This document shows positions 32,905 to 45,534 of a DNA stretch of 64,000 bases, one piece after another. The notes under the pieces were generated by a model, which saw nothing but the letters and a program-made list of their open reading frames with translations, did no database searches and was not told the origin of the DNA. Each line of letters begins with the position of its first letter. Within the stretch, counting starts at the first letter, position 1. The stretch is from Cercozoa sp. M6MM (Eukaryota > Endomyxa: Ascetosporea). The DNA is taken from NCBI GenBank assembly GCA_040357565.1, contig JBDODJ010000020.1, one strand, 5' to 3'. The position numbers and the translations under genes are program-made.

Positions 32905-34103
32905 ATGTTGGTTTTGAAGGTACATCACCTGATATCGGTTGGTTTTGTAGGTAAAAACAAGTGTACTTTGCGCCTTTTTGTCTGGCAGATCAAATGTGGT
33001 GGAGACCTGCGTCGCCTCCGCGTGCCAAGCGATGCGCTACAGGCAGAAACCGCATTTGCGGCCTTTCTGCGCGACAGCCTCGGCGACGCACTCCAGTCGG
33101 AACACTTTGCACTCTTTGACGATGAAGGCGATCAAGTGACGTCTTCCATGGTAGCCCGATACATTTTTGTGACTTTATCTGGCCACTGTTTCTGTGCACT
33201 GGCGTTGTGTTTGTAGCTTCAAGGGCAGACAGGCGTGGTGCGTGTGGCGGCGCTGCCACTGAAAGTACAGCCAGCTGAGCCCCGGGAGGTTGAACCTGCC
33301 GAGGAGCCTGCCGAAGAGCCTGCCGAGGAGCCTGCCGAAGAGCCTGTCGAGGAGGCGTCTGATGCCAAGGACGAGTGCGACGAGAAGCAGCAGGAACTCG
33401 ATCAAGAGGAAACCGATGAGCTCGAGTCGACACAGACTACAGCAGAGGTGCAAACTCAGACAGTGTCGCCCGACGCGGTGAACCAGGAGAGCGAGCAAGA
33501 AGTGTCACTGGACGGCAGCAACGATTTAGTTGCAAGCGATGTCCAAGATGATGAGGTCGAACAGCAAGAGCCTTCTGAGCCGACACAGCGGCTTTCAGCA
33601 GGCTCGAGCGATGAGCCGCGAGAAGAGGTAGCGCCCAAGCAGCAGCAATTTGAGGAAAGCAGCGACGTTGTGAAGACTGAGCAACCGACCGAGGGTGCGA
33701 TCGAGGACAACCAGGAGGTTGAGGACGTCGCTTCTGTCACTCACGACGAGCCGGAGGGTGTTCATGACGAGCCGGAGGGTGTTCACGACGAGGGCGTTCA
33801 GGACGAGGACTGGGCGATGGTCGACGGGGATGTGGCCACCGACGCAGTTGTCACTGACGGAAAATCCTCACTCCGCTCCAGCATGATGTCGTCGCTCAAC
33901 GTCACCAGTGTACCTCTCCTTTCTGTTTTTGTGTGTGTGTCGTTTTTTGTTGCTGAGAGACAGCGTATGCACAGGTCGCCTCGTTGGATCAACTGCTGCG
34001 CGAGCGATACGACGACGAGATACGACAGCTCGTGCACAAGTGGCTTGTCGATGCTCAGGTGTGTGGGCATATGTGTGCATACGTGTCGATATGAGACAGT
34101 GTA

Positions 34104-34188
<85 letters not shown>

Positions 34189-34872
34189 CGTGAGTGTGTG
34201 AGGTATTGTACATGTGCTCCAGATGGTGAATACCAACACGGCAAACGCGGAGTTTAACGAACTCGTGCAGCTTTTTGTTACGGTATCTCATCGCCATATT
34301 CTTTTGTTTTTGTTGTTGGATGTTGTACTTGTGGGGTAGCGGTTCCTTGGTGTGGTTCGCTCTGAGTACGAGATCGATCTGCGCGCTTGTGCTGAGGCTG
34401 AGTCTGGCTGCGAGGTGTCCACAGAGCTTCTGGAAGAGCCCCAGGTATCCAGTGAGGAACTTGTGGTCGCTCCTGCCGAAATCGAGACCGTCGTCGAGGA
34501 GCCTGAACCCAAGTTAGAGCATTCTTTCGAGGGACAAGAGTTGCGCGAACAAGAACAGGCGCCCCACACGGAAGAACAGGCACCGCATATGGAAGAACAA
34601 GCACAGCAAGAAGACCAACAGCAATCAGCGACCCAACAAGACGGTGGCATGGACGATGAGGTTATTGCGGCTCTCGTCTCGATGGTAGCTTCGTTAGTTT
34701 TTGTATCTCGCACTTGTTCTATCGCAAAACCGAGTTTTGAGTCCGTTTGTAGGGCTTTGAAACCAAAGCCGCCGGTCGGGCCTTGAGAGAGGTGGCCGCC
34801 AACCCACAACCCCAGCTGGGCAACGTCGTCCAGCAAGCGCTTGAGGTGCTCATTGCCGAGGAGAACAATTAG
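32905..34872 (+). CDS. PB1-LIR-UBA protein, p62/NBR1-like selective autophagy receptor candidate
   Basis: Exon 1 encodes only MLVLK and joins IKCGGDLRRLRVPSDALQAE. The basic Lys of strand 1, the DLRRLRV strand and the later FALFDDEGDQVTSS are the layout of a PB1 domain. A long acidic low-complexity middle contains the tetrapeptide repeat EEPA and a HDEPEGV repeat. At 33802-33822 is DEDWAMV, a core W-x-x-V LC3-interacting (LIR) motif with acidic residues before it. The C-terminus (DDEVIAALVSMGFETKAAGR and on to LIAEENN) is a UBA domain with the MGF loop, binding ubiquitin. PB1 + LIR + UBA is the signature of p62/SQSTM1 and NBR1. No ZZ finger or FW domain is visible. A (TG)n intron is at 34104-34187. 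Confidence 0.78.
33811..33822 (+). other. Candidate LC3-interacting region (W-A-M-V)
   Basis: Codons TGG GCG ATG GTC give W-A-M-V, preceded by D-E-D and followed by D-G-D. This fits the W/F/Y-x-x-L/I/V LIR core with acidic flanks. Confidence 0.65.
34104..34187. repeat. (TG)n microsatellite in an intron of the PB1-UBA gene
   Basis: About 40 TG units with a single TA interruption. Confidence 0.95.
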
Positions 34873-34937
34873 TGGCGCCAGATTAACGCACTGACTCGGA
34901 TTCACTTTAGCATAGCTCAAGTCGAAGTGAAGTTTCC

Positions 34938-35040
34938 CGGACTAACGTAAGTTTACCCTGCGCCGGTCCTCGCCTGGGGGGGGGGGGGGGGGGTGATTCA
35001 CAAGCGCTTGCCGCTGCCCGCTTAGTGCAGGGTGGCCATT
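34938..35040 (+). repeat. Dispersed repeat family, copy E (diverged, with poly-G insertion)
   Basis: Shares taacgtaagttta (also just upstream of copy A), ccctgcgccggtcctcgcc, a G run of about 17, then gattcacaagcgc and gcccgcttag in family order. It begins about 66 bp after the PB1-UBA stop, same strand. Confidence 0.6.
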
Positions 35041-35077
35041 CAGTTCCGTTCCACGTGACGACGATCCGTATTATTTC

Positions 35078-35253
35078 TAGAAGTAATCCACTGATGCCAG
35101 AAGTATACTGCTGACCCAGTAAATCACTATCACAGAAGTAAGCTGCCGCTGCCTGAAGTAAATCACTCACCACCAGAAGTAAACAGCCGATGCCAGAATA
35201 AACTGCCGATAGAAGTAAACTGCTGATACCAGAAGGAAGCTGCTGCTGTCCGA
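35078..35253. repeat. Minisatellite of 16-21 bp units (agaagtaaactgctgatgcc-like)
   Basis: About nine imperfect tandem units, each starting (a)gaagtaa or a variant and ending near gatgcc or gctgcc. Confidence 0.85.
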
Positions 35254-36104
35254 AACCCGGATTTCTCGTGCTAAGTTACACTCGGATAAAAGGGTGAAGA
35301 GAGACAATGGATTTGCTTGGAGCGCGGTGTAGTATGACTTCAAACATTTATGGTGACAGAACAGTTGAGCGGTCGAGATGTGCTTTTCGCTAGTCTGAGG
35401 TTTCTGGCACATTAGGGCTCAAAATAGGTATGTTTCGACAGCTACAGAGCAGACAACTTCGCGTAGCTTCCGAATTTTAACACTCTCCCTGGGCTTTCAA
35501 GGAGGTTCAAGGACTGATTCGGCTGCGTCTTCTTAGTTGTGCTGATCGAATGGATCCCCGTCAAAACTTCTGTCAGTTTGTTGCATTCCTTCAAGCTGCC
35601 GCTCTTTTTCTGCGGTTTTACGATCAGCTACGTGAATGGATACCCGTAGTAAACTTACCACCGCTCATACCGCTTTAATTTCTACCCCCCCCCCCTTTGC
35701 TGTATACATTTGATTCTCTCTTGGAGCTTAACCACCCAACAAACAAAGTAGCTTACCAGTTAAACCCCAGATAAAACGTAAATGATTTTCGGCAGCATTA
35801 ATATAGTCGAGGTGCACTCGGCACTAATTTTTGACCTTCAGTCAGAACTTTCCACGCCAGTGATAGCTATAGCGATGGTTAAATTTAGTTACCCATATGC
35901 GAAGGTACCTGACGTACGTAACTAGAAGTTAACTTAGAGACCAACGCAACGGATATTACGTTCGGTTAAAACCCAGCCCATCATGATTGGTGTTGAGTCC
36001 CCCGCACCGCACGTCTGACTCATTAAAGAAAGCCCGACTGGAGTCCAACGGCGCTCGTCGTTTCAAATGCTGCGCGTGCCGCATTACGGTGTCAGTGCTT
36101 TACG

Positions 36105-37299
36105 TTAGTGCACTGCAGCAAGTGCCTGCTGGTACTCCGCCTCCTCAAGTTCCTGCTTGGCGAAGTTGTTGAAGATCTGTTCGAGCGTAGTCTCGCTCGC
36201 CGAGTAGTCTTGGATGCGCAACTCCTGGCGACTGGCCTCCTACAGATCAGCAAATGCCAGGAGAGGTTCTAACGTAGTGAAGTGAGAGGTATACCAGAAC
36301 ACGGAAGATCTGGCCGATGCTGAAGTCGGAGGAGACCTGCCATTTGCTCATGGCACCGTGCTGCAGAGCAAAGGAAGGTCAACAAAGTCACAGGCACACC
36401 GTAGCAATCTGAGAGTAAAGAGTTTACCCTCTCGATGAGTCCAGGCGCCGTGCCATCTTCAGCGGAGAAGTTGCTCTTCATGAACTCACTGAGTCGCTCG
36501 AAGGGAGCGTCTTCGTCCTCGTCCAGGTTGATGTCGACCTGATATCCCTGACCGTAGTCATCCTTCAGCTGCAGGAAGGTGCCGCATGCACGCAGCTGAC
36601 CGCTCACCTGCACGAAACGTCCACGCATAGTTTTGCGACCATGTGCAATTGGCATATACATAGTTTACCATGATGGAGATACGCTGGCACAGTGCGACAC
36701 ATTCGTCCATCGAGTGCGTTGTCAGAATGACGGCACGGTCCTTCATGGTGGCCGCGATGAGGTCCCACATCTGACGGCGCGCGCCCGGATCGACGCCCGT
36801 CGTTGGCTCGTCTAGGTAGATTACGGACGGGTTGCCGGCCAGTGCCACGGCCACCGAAAGCTTGCGCTTGTTGCCACCCGAGTAAGAACCGCACGGACGA
36901 TCAGCCATGCCGTCAAAGTTGAGTCCGACAAGGTTAACCATGCCGTCGACAAAGTCGGCCACCGCCTCCTCGCGCACGTGTCGCAGACGCGCGTACATTG
37001 TTAGCACCTCACGTCCAGTCAACGTTTCTACCAAAGCGTCGAACTGCGGGCAGTAGCCTGCACAAATGTGGGTCCAGTAAACAAACATGTACAACATTTG
37101 CAAAGATAAGAGGTACCGAGACGCGAGCGCACAGAAGCAGCGTCGGTGGCAAGGTCGATGCCATCGATCATGACCGTGCCCGAAGACGGCAGCAGATCGC
37201 CAGTCATCATGCTCAGTGCCTATGCTCGCAGGCATACACACACACATAAACACACGCACACACGCACACGCACACACATAAACACACATAAACACACAT

Positions 37300-37348
<49 letters not shown>

Positions 37349-37358
37349 NNNNNNNNNN

Positions 37359-37407
<49 letters not shown>

Positions 37408-38642
37408 AGAAGGGTACCGTGGTCTTGCCGGCACCGTTTACGCCGAGGAAACCAAAGCACTCACCACGCTTTACACCTGCAAGAAATCATATATTGGACT
37501 GTAGTCGCAGGTTGCGCAAGTTAGAACGTACCAAAGGCAAGATCACGGACAGCGAGCTTGGACGGAGCACCAGCACGACCTAAGCAGGGTCATTAAAGCA
37601 GAGTCAGAGTGTGGTGGCTTGGCGAGTAGTACCATGGAAGGCCTTGCGCAGGTGGTTGACCACAATGACATCATCGTCGGGAATCTTGTCACCTTGCAGA
37701 ATGGTATCGACACGTTCAACTTCCTTGCTGACGTTATCGTCACCACGGAAGGGTTTCTCCACTACAGTCGGCTCGCGGTGGAACCGCTATACACAAACAC
37801 ACGTCCTCACATTGACACATAGATATGAAGGCCAAAGGTACACGCAGCACGTCACTTCGAGTGCGCAGGTACTCGACGAGCAGCACGAGACCAAAGTAGA
37901 CCGGCGCAGTCAGTGCCAGGAACAGCAGCGGACGACCCGTGATCTCCATGTCCCAGACACCTTTCGTGTCGCCCTGCACTCATAAGAAGCAGTAAAGTCT
38001 GAAAGAGGCAGGGTGTGTGAGGTACCTCCCAAATAAGAGCAGCATCACGCAACGTGAGTGAATGAATGCCCTTGCCCTACACACAGATGTGTAGACAAAA
38101 AACAAAATGCATAACGTACAAAAAGACAGCGGTACCAGCGAGAAGATTGGCACAAAGTAACTGATCCACGTGATGGCATCCGAGGCAGACTTGGTCGAGT
38201 CAAAGAACTGCAGAATAATCGACGCCAGCAGCCTGTGCCACATGTGACATAAACAGCAACACAGATCACAGATACAGTGATGTGTACACGGGCAAAGCGA
38301 AAGCAATGTTCATGAAGAGCGTCATGTTCTGCGCCGCCGTAGCGTCGGCTGTTTGGTCACAAAGCAAACTAGATATACACCTCTTCGAGTGCATTCGTAG
38401 ACAGAAAAACATGAGGGTACAGAAGAGGAAGGAGAAGAGGTAAGTGAACGGCGTCACAGACACAGCGTATCTATACACACCTTGGGATACACAAACACAC
38501 AACACAAAACAATTGCAAGGTACAGCAAGACAATCAGCAGCACGGCAGGCAGTGCTTCGCCCACCAGCGTCTCAATGTTGAACATAAGAATGAACAGAAT
38601 GCACAGCAGCGCCTATGCAAACACAGACACACACACACACAC

Positions 38643-38679
<37 letters not shown>

Positions 38680-41600
38680 TACATATTCAACCCAGTACAT
38701 GCACATACAAAGAAAAAGCTTACAGGCACGATGCTGTTCACAAGGTCCCAGGCGTAGGCACTCGCCCAGTAAGCGAAGGTCTTGGCACCCGATATCATCT
38801 GCTGATGCTTGGCCTTGGTGGCCCGCTCGTGCACGATAAAGTATGCGAAACCGGCGGGAATGAAACTGCATATACATGTGCACGGTGTCGACTTACAAGC
38901 ACCTTTTAAACCCAAAATGTGACCTACCTGAAACCAATGGCAATCAGCAGGGGCGCCATACTGCTCTGGAGTGCCTTGAAACCTTCAGTCTTCGGCAGCG
39001 GATGTTGCACTACATACCCCGCGGTATATACATCCATTTGTTTTTCATTGTAGGGTAAGAGATACAGATATCGACTTCGAATTCCGGGTCGACCTCGGCA
39101 CGCAGGCGCTGGTTAAAGTGCTCATTCAGGAAGGCCTGTTCAATCAAGCAAATGTTATGAAGTCTATTGATACACAGGCGTGAGTGAAATATACAGGTAG
39201 GGAGTCGCGCGCGGTCGTGTTGAAGAGCACGAACGTCTCGCCACCATTGACACTGCTCGCGTTGGTCACACTCGCATCGTGGTAGAACGTGCCGTATCGC
39301 GTCTCCTTGTTGGCGTACTCGCCTTCGATCTGCACCAAGCATAACACACTCATCATTTCAAAAGACAAACACAAAAAGGAAACGCACCGTGCCCGTGCGC
39401 AGCAGCTCGTTTTGCACGTCGACGAGCGTTGCGTTCGTGGCCGGCAGGATATCTTGCATCTCCACTGTCTTTGTTGGCATCATCACCGACGACAGGAACT
39501 GCAGAAACAGTGGAGAGATATCCATGTACATGAACAGGATCATCGTGTTATACGTTAGGCAGAGTTCCAGAAACGCCGTCACGCGCGGCATACGGCGTCG
39601 GCAGCGGGTCGTTCATTGCGTTGTCGCGGAAGGCGAACGACGCAGCAGGGTGATCGCCTATATACATTATTTAGATGCCGGTTGTGTGAATATGTGCACA
39701 CGCTTGGTACCAACAGAGGACTTGGTCATTTGCAAACCGAGGAACGTGATCAAACCGGGAACAATCGCACTGTATGTACGACGGGGTGTATTTAATGTCC
39801 AATTCACACAACAGCGGAGAGAGCATACGTCCAGACCCATGCTCGCTTGTCACGTTTCATGTTGTTGACACGCTTTGCAAACATGGCACGGAAGTGGCGC
39901 CACTGCACGCCCGAATCCGCTGCATATCCATGTACAAGAATCAATTCCTTCCTTTAAAACAGCAGAGGTAGGGCCAAGCAGTACCCGGGTACTTCGGCAC
40001 ATCGGCCAAAAGCGAACGTGCTTGCTCGGCGAGTTGCTGATGACGTGCATGATCGTCTTCGTCAATGACGAAATCCTTGGTCTGCAGGCACAAGATGTTA
40101 CCCATGGATTCAAGCAGTTCATCCACCAGCTTAAGCTACCGTGAGACTTGAAGCACGACGCTCGAGTTTTTGCTCTTCTTCAGGCGGCGTCTGGGCATGT
40201 CCGACGCGCAGGAAGACCTCTTCCAGCGTCGTCACCGAGACACCGTAGGACTCAAAGTTCAGCTCGGCCTGTCGCGCGTCCAACTGCGAGGCAACCACTT
40301 CCATAAAAAGTCGGGAACAAGCATAGATAGGCAAAACGGTCGACCTCATCGAACAAGTCCGGAAACTGCGCAGAGCACTCAAGCGGCAGACGGAACGAGA
40401 ACTCGCCGGCAGAATCACTCAGCACCTACACTCAGAGTGATGATGACAGATCTTCAAGACAACTGGGTCTTAAAACAAAAGGCACCGAGGCCTCTGGCAC
40501 ATGCTTGAGCACGCAGCGCTTGATCTCTTCGGTTTTGTCGGCACCCTCAGAACTGCACACGGATGAGCAGGACATGCACAGGCATAGGCAGTGACAGGGG
40601 GGGGGGGGGCGTACGGACGGGACACGGTGAGCGAGTAACCGACTCCATAATTGGACTTGAGGAACAGCGAGGTGCCGTCTGACAGACCCAGCAAATACAA
40701 TAACAGCTCATACCAGTCGATAAAAAAAGGTACAGCACTGAACACGACCGTGCGCCATGATGGCGATATTATCACCGAGCTGATCAGCTTCCTCCATAAA
40801 GTGCGTCGTCAGTACGATTGTGCGGCCTTGCTTCTTGCGCTTCAAAAGTTCCCAACTGTGTGAAGATAAAACGAGTTTTTGCGAAACAGAAAAACCCAAG
40901 CATGTAAACACCGCAATACAGGAAACGACGCGAGTAGGTATCCATGCCACTGCTCGGTTCATCCAGGAACACGACTACACAAACAACAGATTGTATTTAT
41001 CTGAAATGGTTTGGATCGTATGTAGCAATACTCTTCGAGTTTCCAATGAAGGCAATTGCAACACTCAACTTGCGCTTTTGGCCACCCGACTGCACAAACC
41101 TCAGTAGATGCACCGCACACTGCACAGGGAAAAACGCTTACCAGTGAAGCAGATTGCGAATTGGCCTTCTCATCCAGACCGACTTCAGTTATGATCTCCT
41201 CGACAGCGGAACCCACTTCGTTCGACGGCACACCCTGCGAGCGAAAGCACCGTTGCAACAGCAACACATGCAAGCGAAACAGAGCTAGTACCTTGATGCG
41301 CGCGTACAGACGCAGGTGCTCACGGACAGTCAGAGGACCCCAAAGCACATCGTGCTGGGGGCAGATACTACAGACACAAAAACACATGCATTCGCAAATC
41401 CCAAGCACAGGGTAGAGCGAATGGGGTAGAGCGAATAACCCAATCATTTGGCGAATGCGATTGCGGTCACTTTCGAGGTCCATGCCGTGCATGGTCACAC
41501 GACCACCCGTGCTGCCGTACATGCCGGTGAGCACGTTGATCGTCGTCGACTTGCCGGCGCCATTGTGACCGAGAAGCGACAGGATCTGATCCTCGTACAT

Positions 41601-44600
41601 GTTCACTGCACAATTCACACACGCACACACACACACACGTGTCGCCTGTGGACAAGTACAGTCAAGGCTGTTAATACGGCAGATGCCGTCGACTGCGCGG
41701 AACACTGCATCACTGCCCGGCAGCGGGAACTCCTTCGTCAAGCGATCCAGCACGACGCTGGGGCTGCCGTTGTCTTTTTGCTGGAACTTGGACTAACAAT
41801 ACACGCAAACTATAACCGATAGAGAGTTAAGACGCAAAAGGCAGGCACCTCATCCCTCGGGTGTGCCGGGAAGGCTTGAATATCACTATCGACCAGCTGC
41901 CTGCTCAACACGCATACGTCGCCATGAAGCACAGGAGCACAAAAGCACAGAATGGTACAGTTCGACATCGTGCGAGCCGACGGCGTTGCGACGGAACAGG
42001 CGACGGAATGAAATCGGACGAATCGGACTGTAAATACAAACATCATATGGATCGCACAAACCGAGTACCGACAGCATAGTGAAGTTACCCGCCACGCCAG
42101 TAACTCGGCGAGAACGGAAAGTGCCACGGTAGTCGAGTGCCGTACTTAGAGGGCTACAATGGTGCAATCGTACGGTGTGTCTACAGGGATACAGGAAAAA
42201 CCGAGAAAAGAAAGCTACGAGAATGGCGCCAAGGTACGACGACACGATCGAGTACAAGAAGAAATTCAGGAAGAAGAAACCAATGGCGGTTCCGACCTCG
42301 TAACCGTACAGACTGAAATTGATTGTGCTGCTGTTGAGGCCAGAGTTCGCGACTACCGGAAGCCGAAACAGAGAAGATACAAAGGCCAAAGGGTTAAGGG
42401 CGATATAGAGCAAGTACTCTCAAGACGGAAGATCGTGCTGATGTCAAAGTTAAGATCGAGATAGAGCATTACTCTCAAACACACGCAAGGCAATGCCAAC
42501 TGAAAGTACCTGATGCCAAGCGAAAAAGCAACCGGAGTCAACAACGACGCACCTCTCTAAGCAAAACGGGTACTTGCGGATGCTCAACATACGGATAAAA
42601 CGCGGCTACCTTTCCACCCTCGGAGACATCGGGTGCCATCACGGAGAAGTAAGGGAAGTAGAGACCCACAAAGAGAATGACAGCCATGAAGCTTGCCAGC
42701 TAGAGACATAAAACGCACACACATCAAAATGTTAACCGCGGGAAAAAGTAAAGGGAGGGATGTAGGGAGTAGAAGTAATTTCGGTACCTTGGCACGCGTG
42801 AAGAAGCAACTAACAGCCCAGCAGAAGCTGAAAACGGCGATGTAGAAGCTGAACAGATAAAACCAGATCAGCCCCGGACTGCTAAACTCGAACACGTCAA
42901 CCGAAGTCATCAACGTGATGACTGCGCTCACGGACAATAGATTCGCTTGTGTGTACCATCAGTAACAATGTAGCAGTGAAAATACTGGTGACAGGAACGA
43001 TAGCCTTCGCGACGTAAACCGTGAACCATGACATGAAGTACACCGTCGTCGACAAACCCATCGTCTGTTAAAACAAGCAGCACATGTGGTACTTAAGACG
43101 ACCAAGCAAACGCACAGAAGAAACAAGTACCGCCATGTGCTCACGAATGCGCGTCTCTTTCTCCTCAACCAGCTCCTTGGTCCTGGCAAAGAGAAGACCA
43201 GTGTCATTTAACGGCTCTCGAACATCATCAAAGTCTAGCCTCAACATACGTTCGCAAGACAGGGTAGACGAAGCACAAAACAAAGATCAGCGTGAAGTAG
43301 TCCTGCAGCACAAGGCGATGATTGATCCCAAATGTCATCGAAACGTACTGCTCAGCCTTGATTTTATAATACCATAACAGAGGCAAAGTCATCCTTGACA
43401 AACTCCGGTGTCGCGAACGGGACAAAGGAAACCGCCTGCGCATGGTGTTAAGTGACAGCCAAGGTGACAGTAGGTAACGACAAAAGGAGGTACCGTATCC
43501 GCAGGACCGACCATGGTACCCTTGACGCGGCTCTCAATGAAAGCCTAGACACATGTGGACATGACTGGCTGCCAACAGAAGACAATAAAAGTGGACTCGC
43601 TACCGAAGTGATCATCTGAAGGTGAATGAAGCCACCCTGCAGGTAAGTGGTGTAATGCTCGTCATCGAAGCCCTTGTCGACAAGGCGGAGTTCGTCCCAT
43701 TTGGTCAAAGGAACTGCAGATACTCAATGCAACCCATCCGATGCTCCCACTCGAGTCGAGTGGATTTAAAAGATACCATCGTCAGCGCCCGTGGCATTGA
43801 GACGAATTGAGATCTCAAACTTGGGACCGTCGGCCTTGTTGAAAACCACGGCGGCGTACACTGGCGGAAAACCCTTTTCCGGGTACGAGTAGCTGCCATC
43901 GCGAATGTAGTCCTCAAGTTTGTCTCTGCACACGCACAGAAACACACATAAGAAAGGCAGCAGTGCCAAAATATTGCTCAGGACCACAATAAATGTTACT
44001 CGTTTTTGAAGAACATGACGCGCTCCTGGGTCAACTGACGAAGCTCTTCCAGTTCCTTCGCGGAAAACTGGAAATCACATATAACCTATTTCGTCCACCT
44101 TCTTAGCGCATACACATGCAGACACACGAACCGGGCGGTTGTTGATCGCCGTAGTCAGCGAATCGTTCATGTGATTCTTGTAGTAAGCGGCAAAGTCAGC
44201 ACCGATGCCGGTGTCTGGCACGACAGCGAGGTGCATTTGCGGCGGCACCAGGCAGCTATGAATTTAAAAAAAAAAGAGTTACGTACACGGAAGCACAACA
44301 CGGTGCTGCTGGGCATGTCGCAAGGGAGTTTACGGATCGTCGCTGTCGCATGTGAAGTCAAGTCCAACGTAGCGTCGGGCAACGTCAAGAAGGCCGATGC
44401 GGCACGAAGACTGTATGGAACAAAAAATCGAAAGAAGGTGTTAAGCTCTCACGAGTAAAGTACCGAGTAGATGTCGCCATAGCGACGCAGCGTTTCAGCG
44501 GTATCAGTGCAGGTCGAGATATCTAAATTTACTTAATTTGTACAACCCTTTCAATACGTTGAATTTCGCTTTTTACCTTGCAACGCATCGAGATGCAAAC

Positions 44601-44939
44601 TCAGATCTTGCGGTGTTTTCTCCTACAGCCAGGCAAAAGAACTCATTAACTCAAAGGTGTTAAAAACAGCGAAATTTTACAATCACGCTGCGCAGCCACC
44701 AAATCAGGACGAAGAACAGAATGGGAAGGAGCATCTACGGGTCACATGGTAATCAGCCTCTTGTCCAACAGAAAATGGAAAGCAAACGTTCCGGTTACCT
44801 CAAAGAAAGCAGCCTTCTTCCGACGCGAAAGCATCAGGAAGTTCTTGCGCACTAAGGCGCTACGGACAGGACAAGCGTGAGGACGTGGTGGAAAGAACAC
44901 GGGTAACTGAAGGTACTTATATTGAGCGAGGACGCCCAT
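36105..44939 (-). CDS. ABC transporter subfamily A, full-length (TMD-NBD-TMD-NBD)
   Basis: Membrane lipid transporter of the ABCA family. A mini first exon (MGVLAQYN) joins [20 protein letters not shown] and [18 protein letters not shown], the first membrane helix after a cytosolic helix, as in ABCA proteins. A large extracytosolic loop and several helices follow. NBD1 has Walker [11 protein letters not shown] (about 41540-41575), signature [14 protein letters not shown] (about 41050-41095) and Walker [11 protein letters not shown] (about 40960). A second TMD includes long loop exons with NATLVDV and helices near 38200-38950. NBD2 has Walker [10 protein letters not shown] (about 37430), signature [15 protein letters not shown] (about 36860-36895) and Walker [11 protein letters not shown] (about 36800). 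The end is [13 protein letters not shown] then [13 protein letters not shown]. More than 30 short introns, several with CA repeats. The gene is complete apart from 10 N in one intron. Confidence 0.92.
37225..37405. repeat. (CA)n microsatellite in an ABCA intron, with gap
   Basis: CA repeats with taaa and cg interruptions at the left end, then pure CA, containing 10 N at 37349-37358. Confidence 0.95.
37349..37358. other. Assembly gap, 10 N
   Basis: Ten N inside an intronic CA repeat. Confidence 0.99.
38625..38680. repeat. (CA)n microsatellite in an ABCA intron
   Basis: CA repeat with a few TA interruptions. Confidence 0.92.
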
Positions 44940-45534
44940 TCGACGAGTTCGTGAGCGCGCGATGCCCAGTGCTGCGAAGACTCAGCACAAACGGTAAGCG
45001 AAAACGTAAAACGATGAAAAGACGCGCAAACAATGCGTTTTGTGGCTATGATGCGCACGCTTTTTGTATTGATGTACACTCCGGTTTATGCCGCTACTTG
45101 ATTGTTGATCAACGGCCAAGCCCCGAGCATAAAATAAACCAAAAAAGAAGCTGAAACTTGCTACAATTCCTGACAATCTGCCTGAAACCGAGTGCGATGT
45201 GCTCAAAATTTGCAAGCAATCCTGCTGCTCATGCGCTGTCTGGGCGCAAGATCTGGATTTTTTGTCGGATACCACTGATCTTTGATTGAAAACCGATCAT
45301 CACTTCTTTTTCCATAGTACTTGTACTACAACGAGTTCGGGCCCTTGTAAACACAATTTAGGAAAAGGCTGCCACATAATATTGTACTTTTCGCAAATAA
45401 TCCACGAAAATACGCTTTTGTCGAACTGTACCGAACAAGCGCGAAGTTTTCCGCGAATCTTCAAGTATTCTGCTATCTCGAAATACAGGCATTGAAGTCA
45501 ACTGTCGAGCGCTACAAGTACTGTAGTCGTGTGC
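44940..45534. promoter_or_regulatory. Divergent spacer between ABCA and armadillo genes
   Basis: About 595 bp between start codons. Contains AT-rich stretches and no recognisable exon. Confidence 0.45.

Larger units (their letters stand above)
34873..36104. other. Intergenic region between PB1-UBA gene and ABCA gene
   Basis: Convergent spacer of about 1.2 kb holding repeat copy E with a poly-G run and a 16-21 bp minisatellite. Further on (35260-36104) I see no coding exon with known motifs. Confidence 0.6.
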
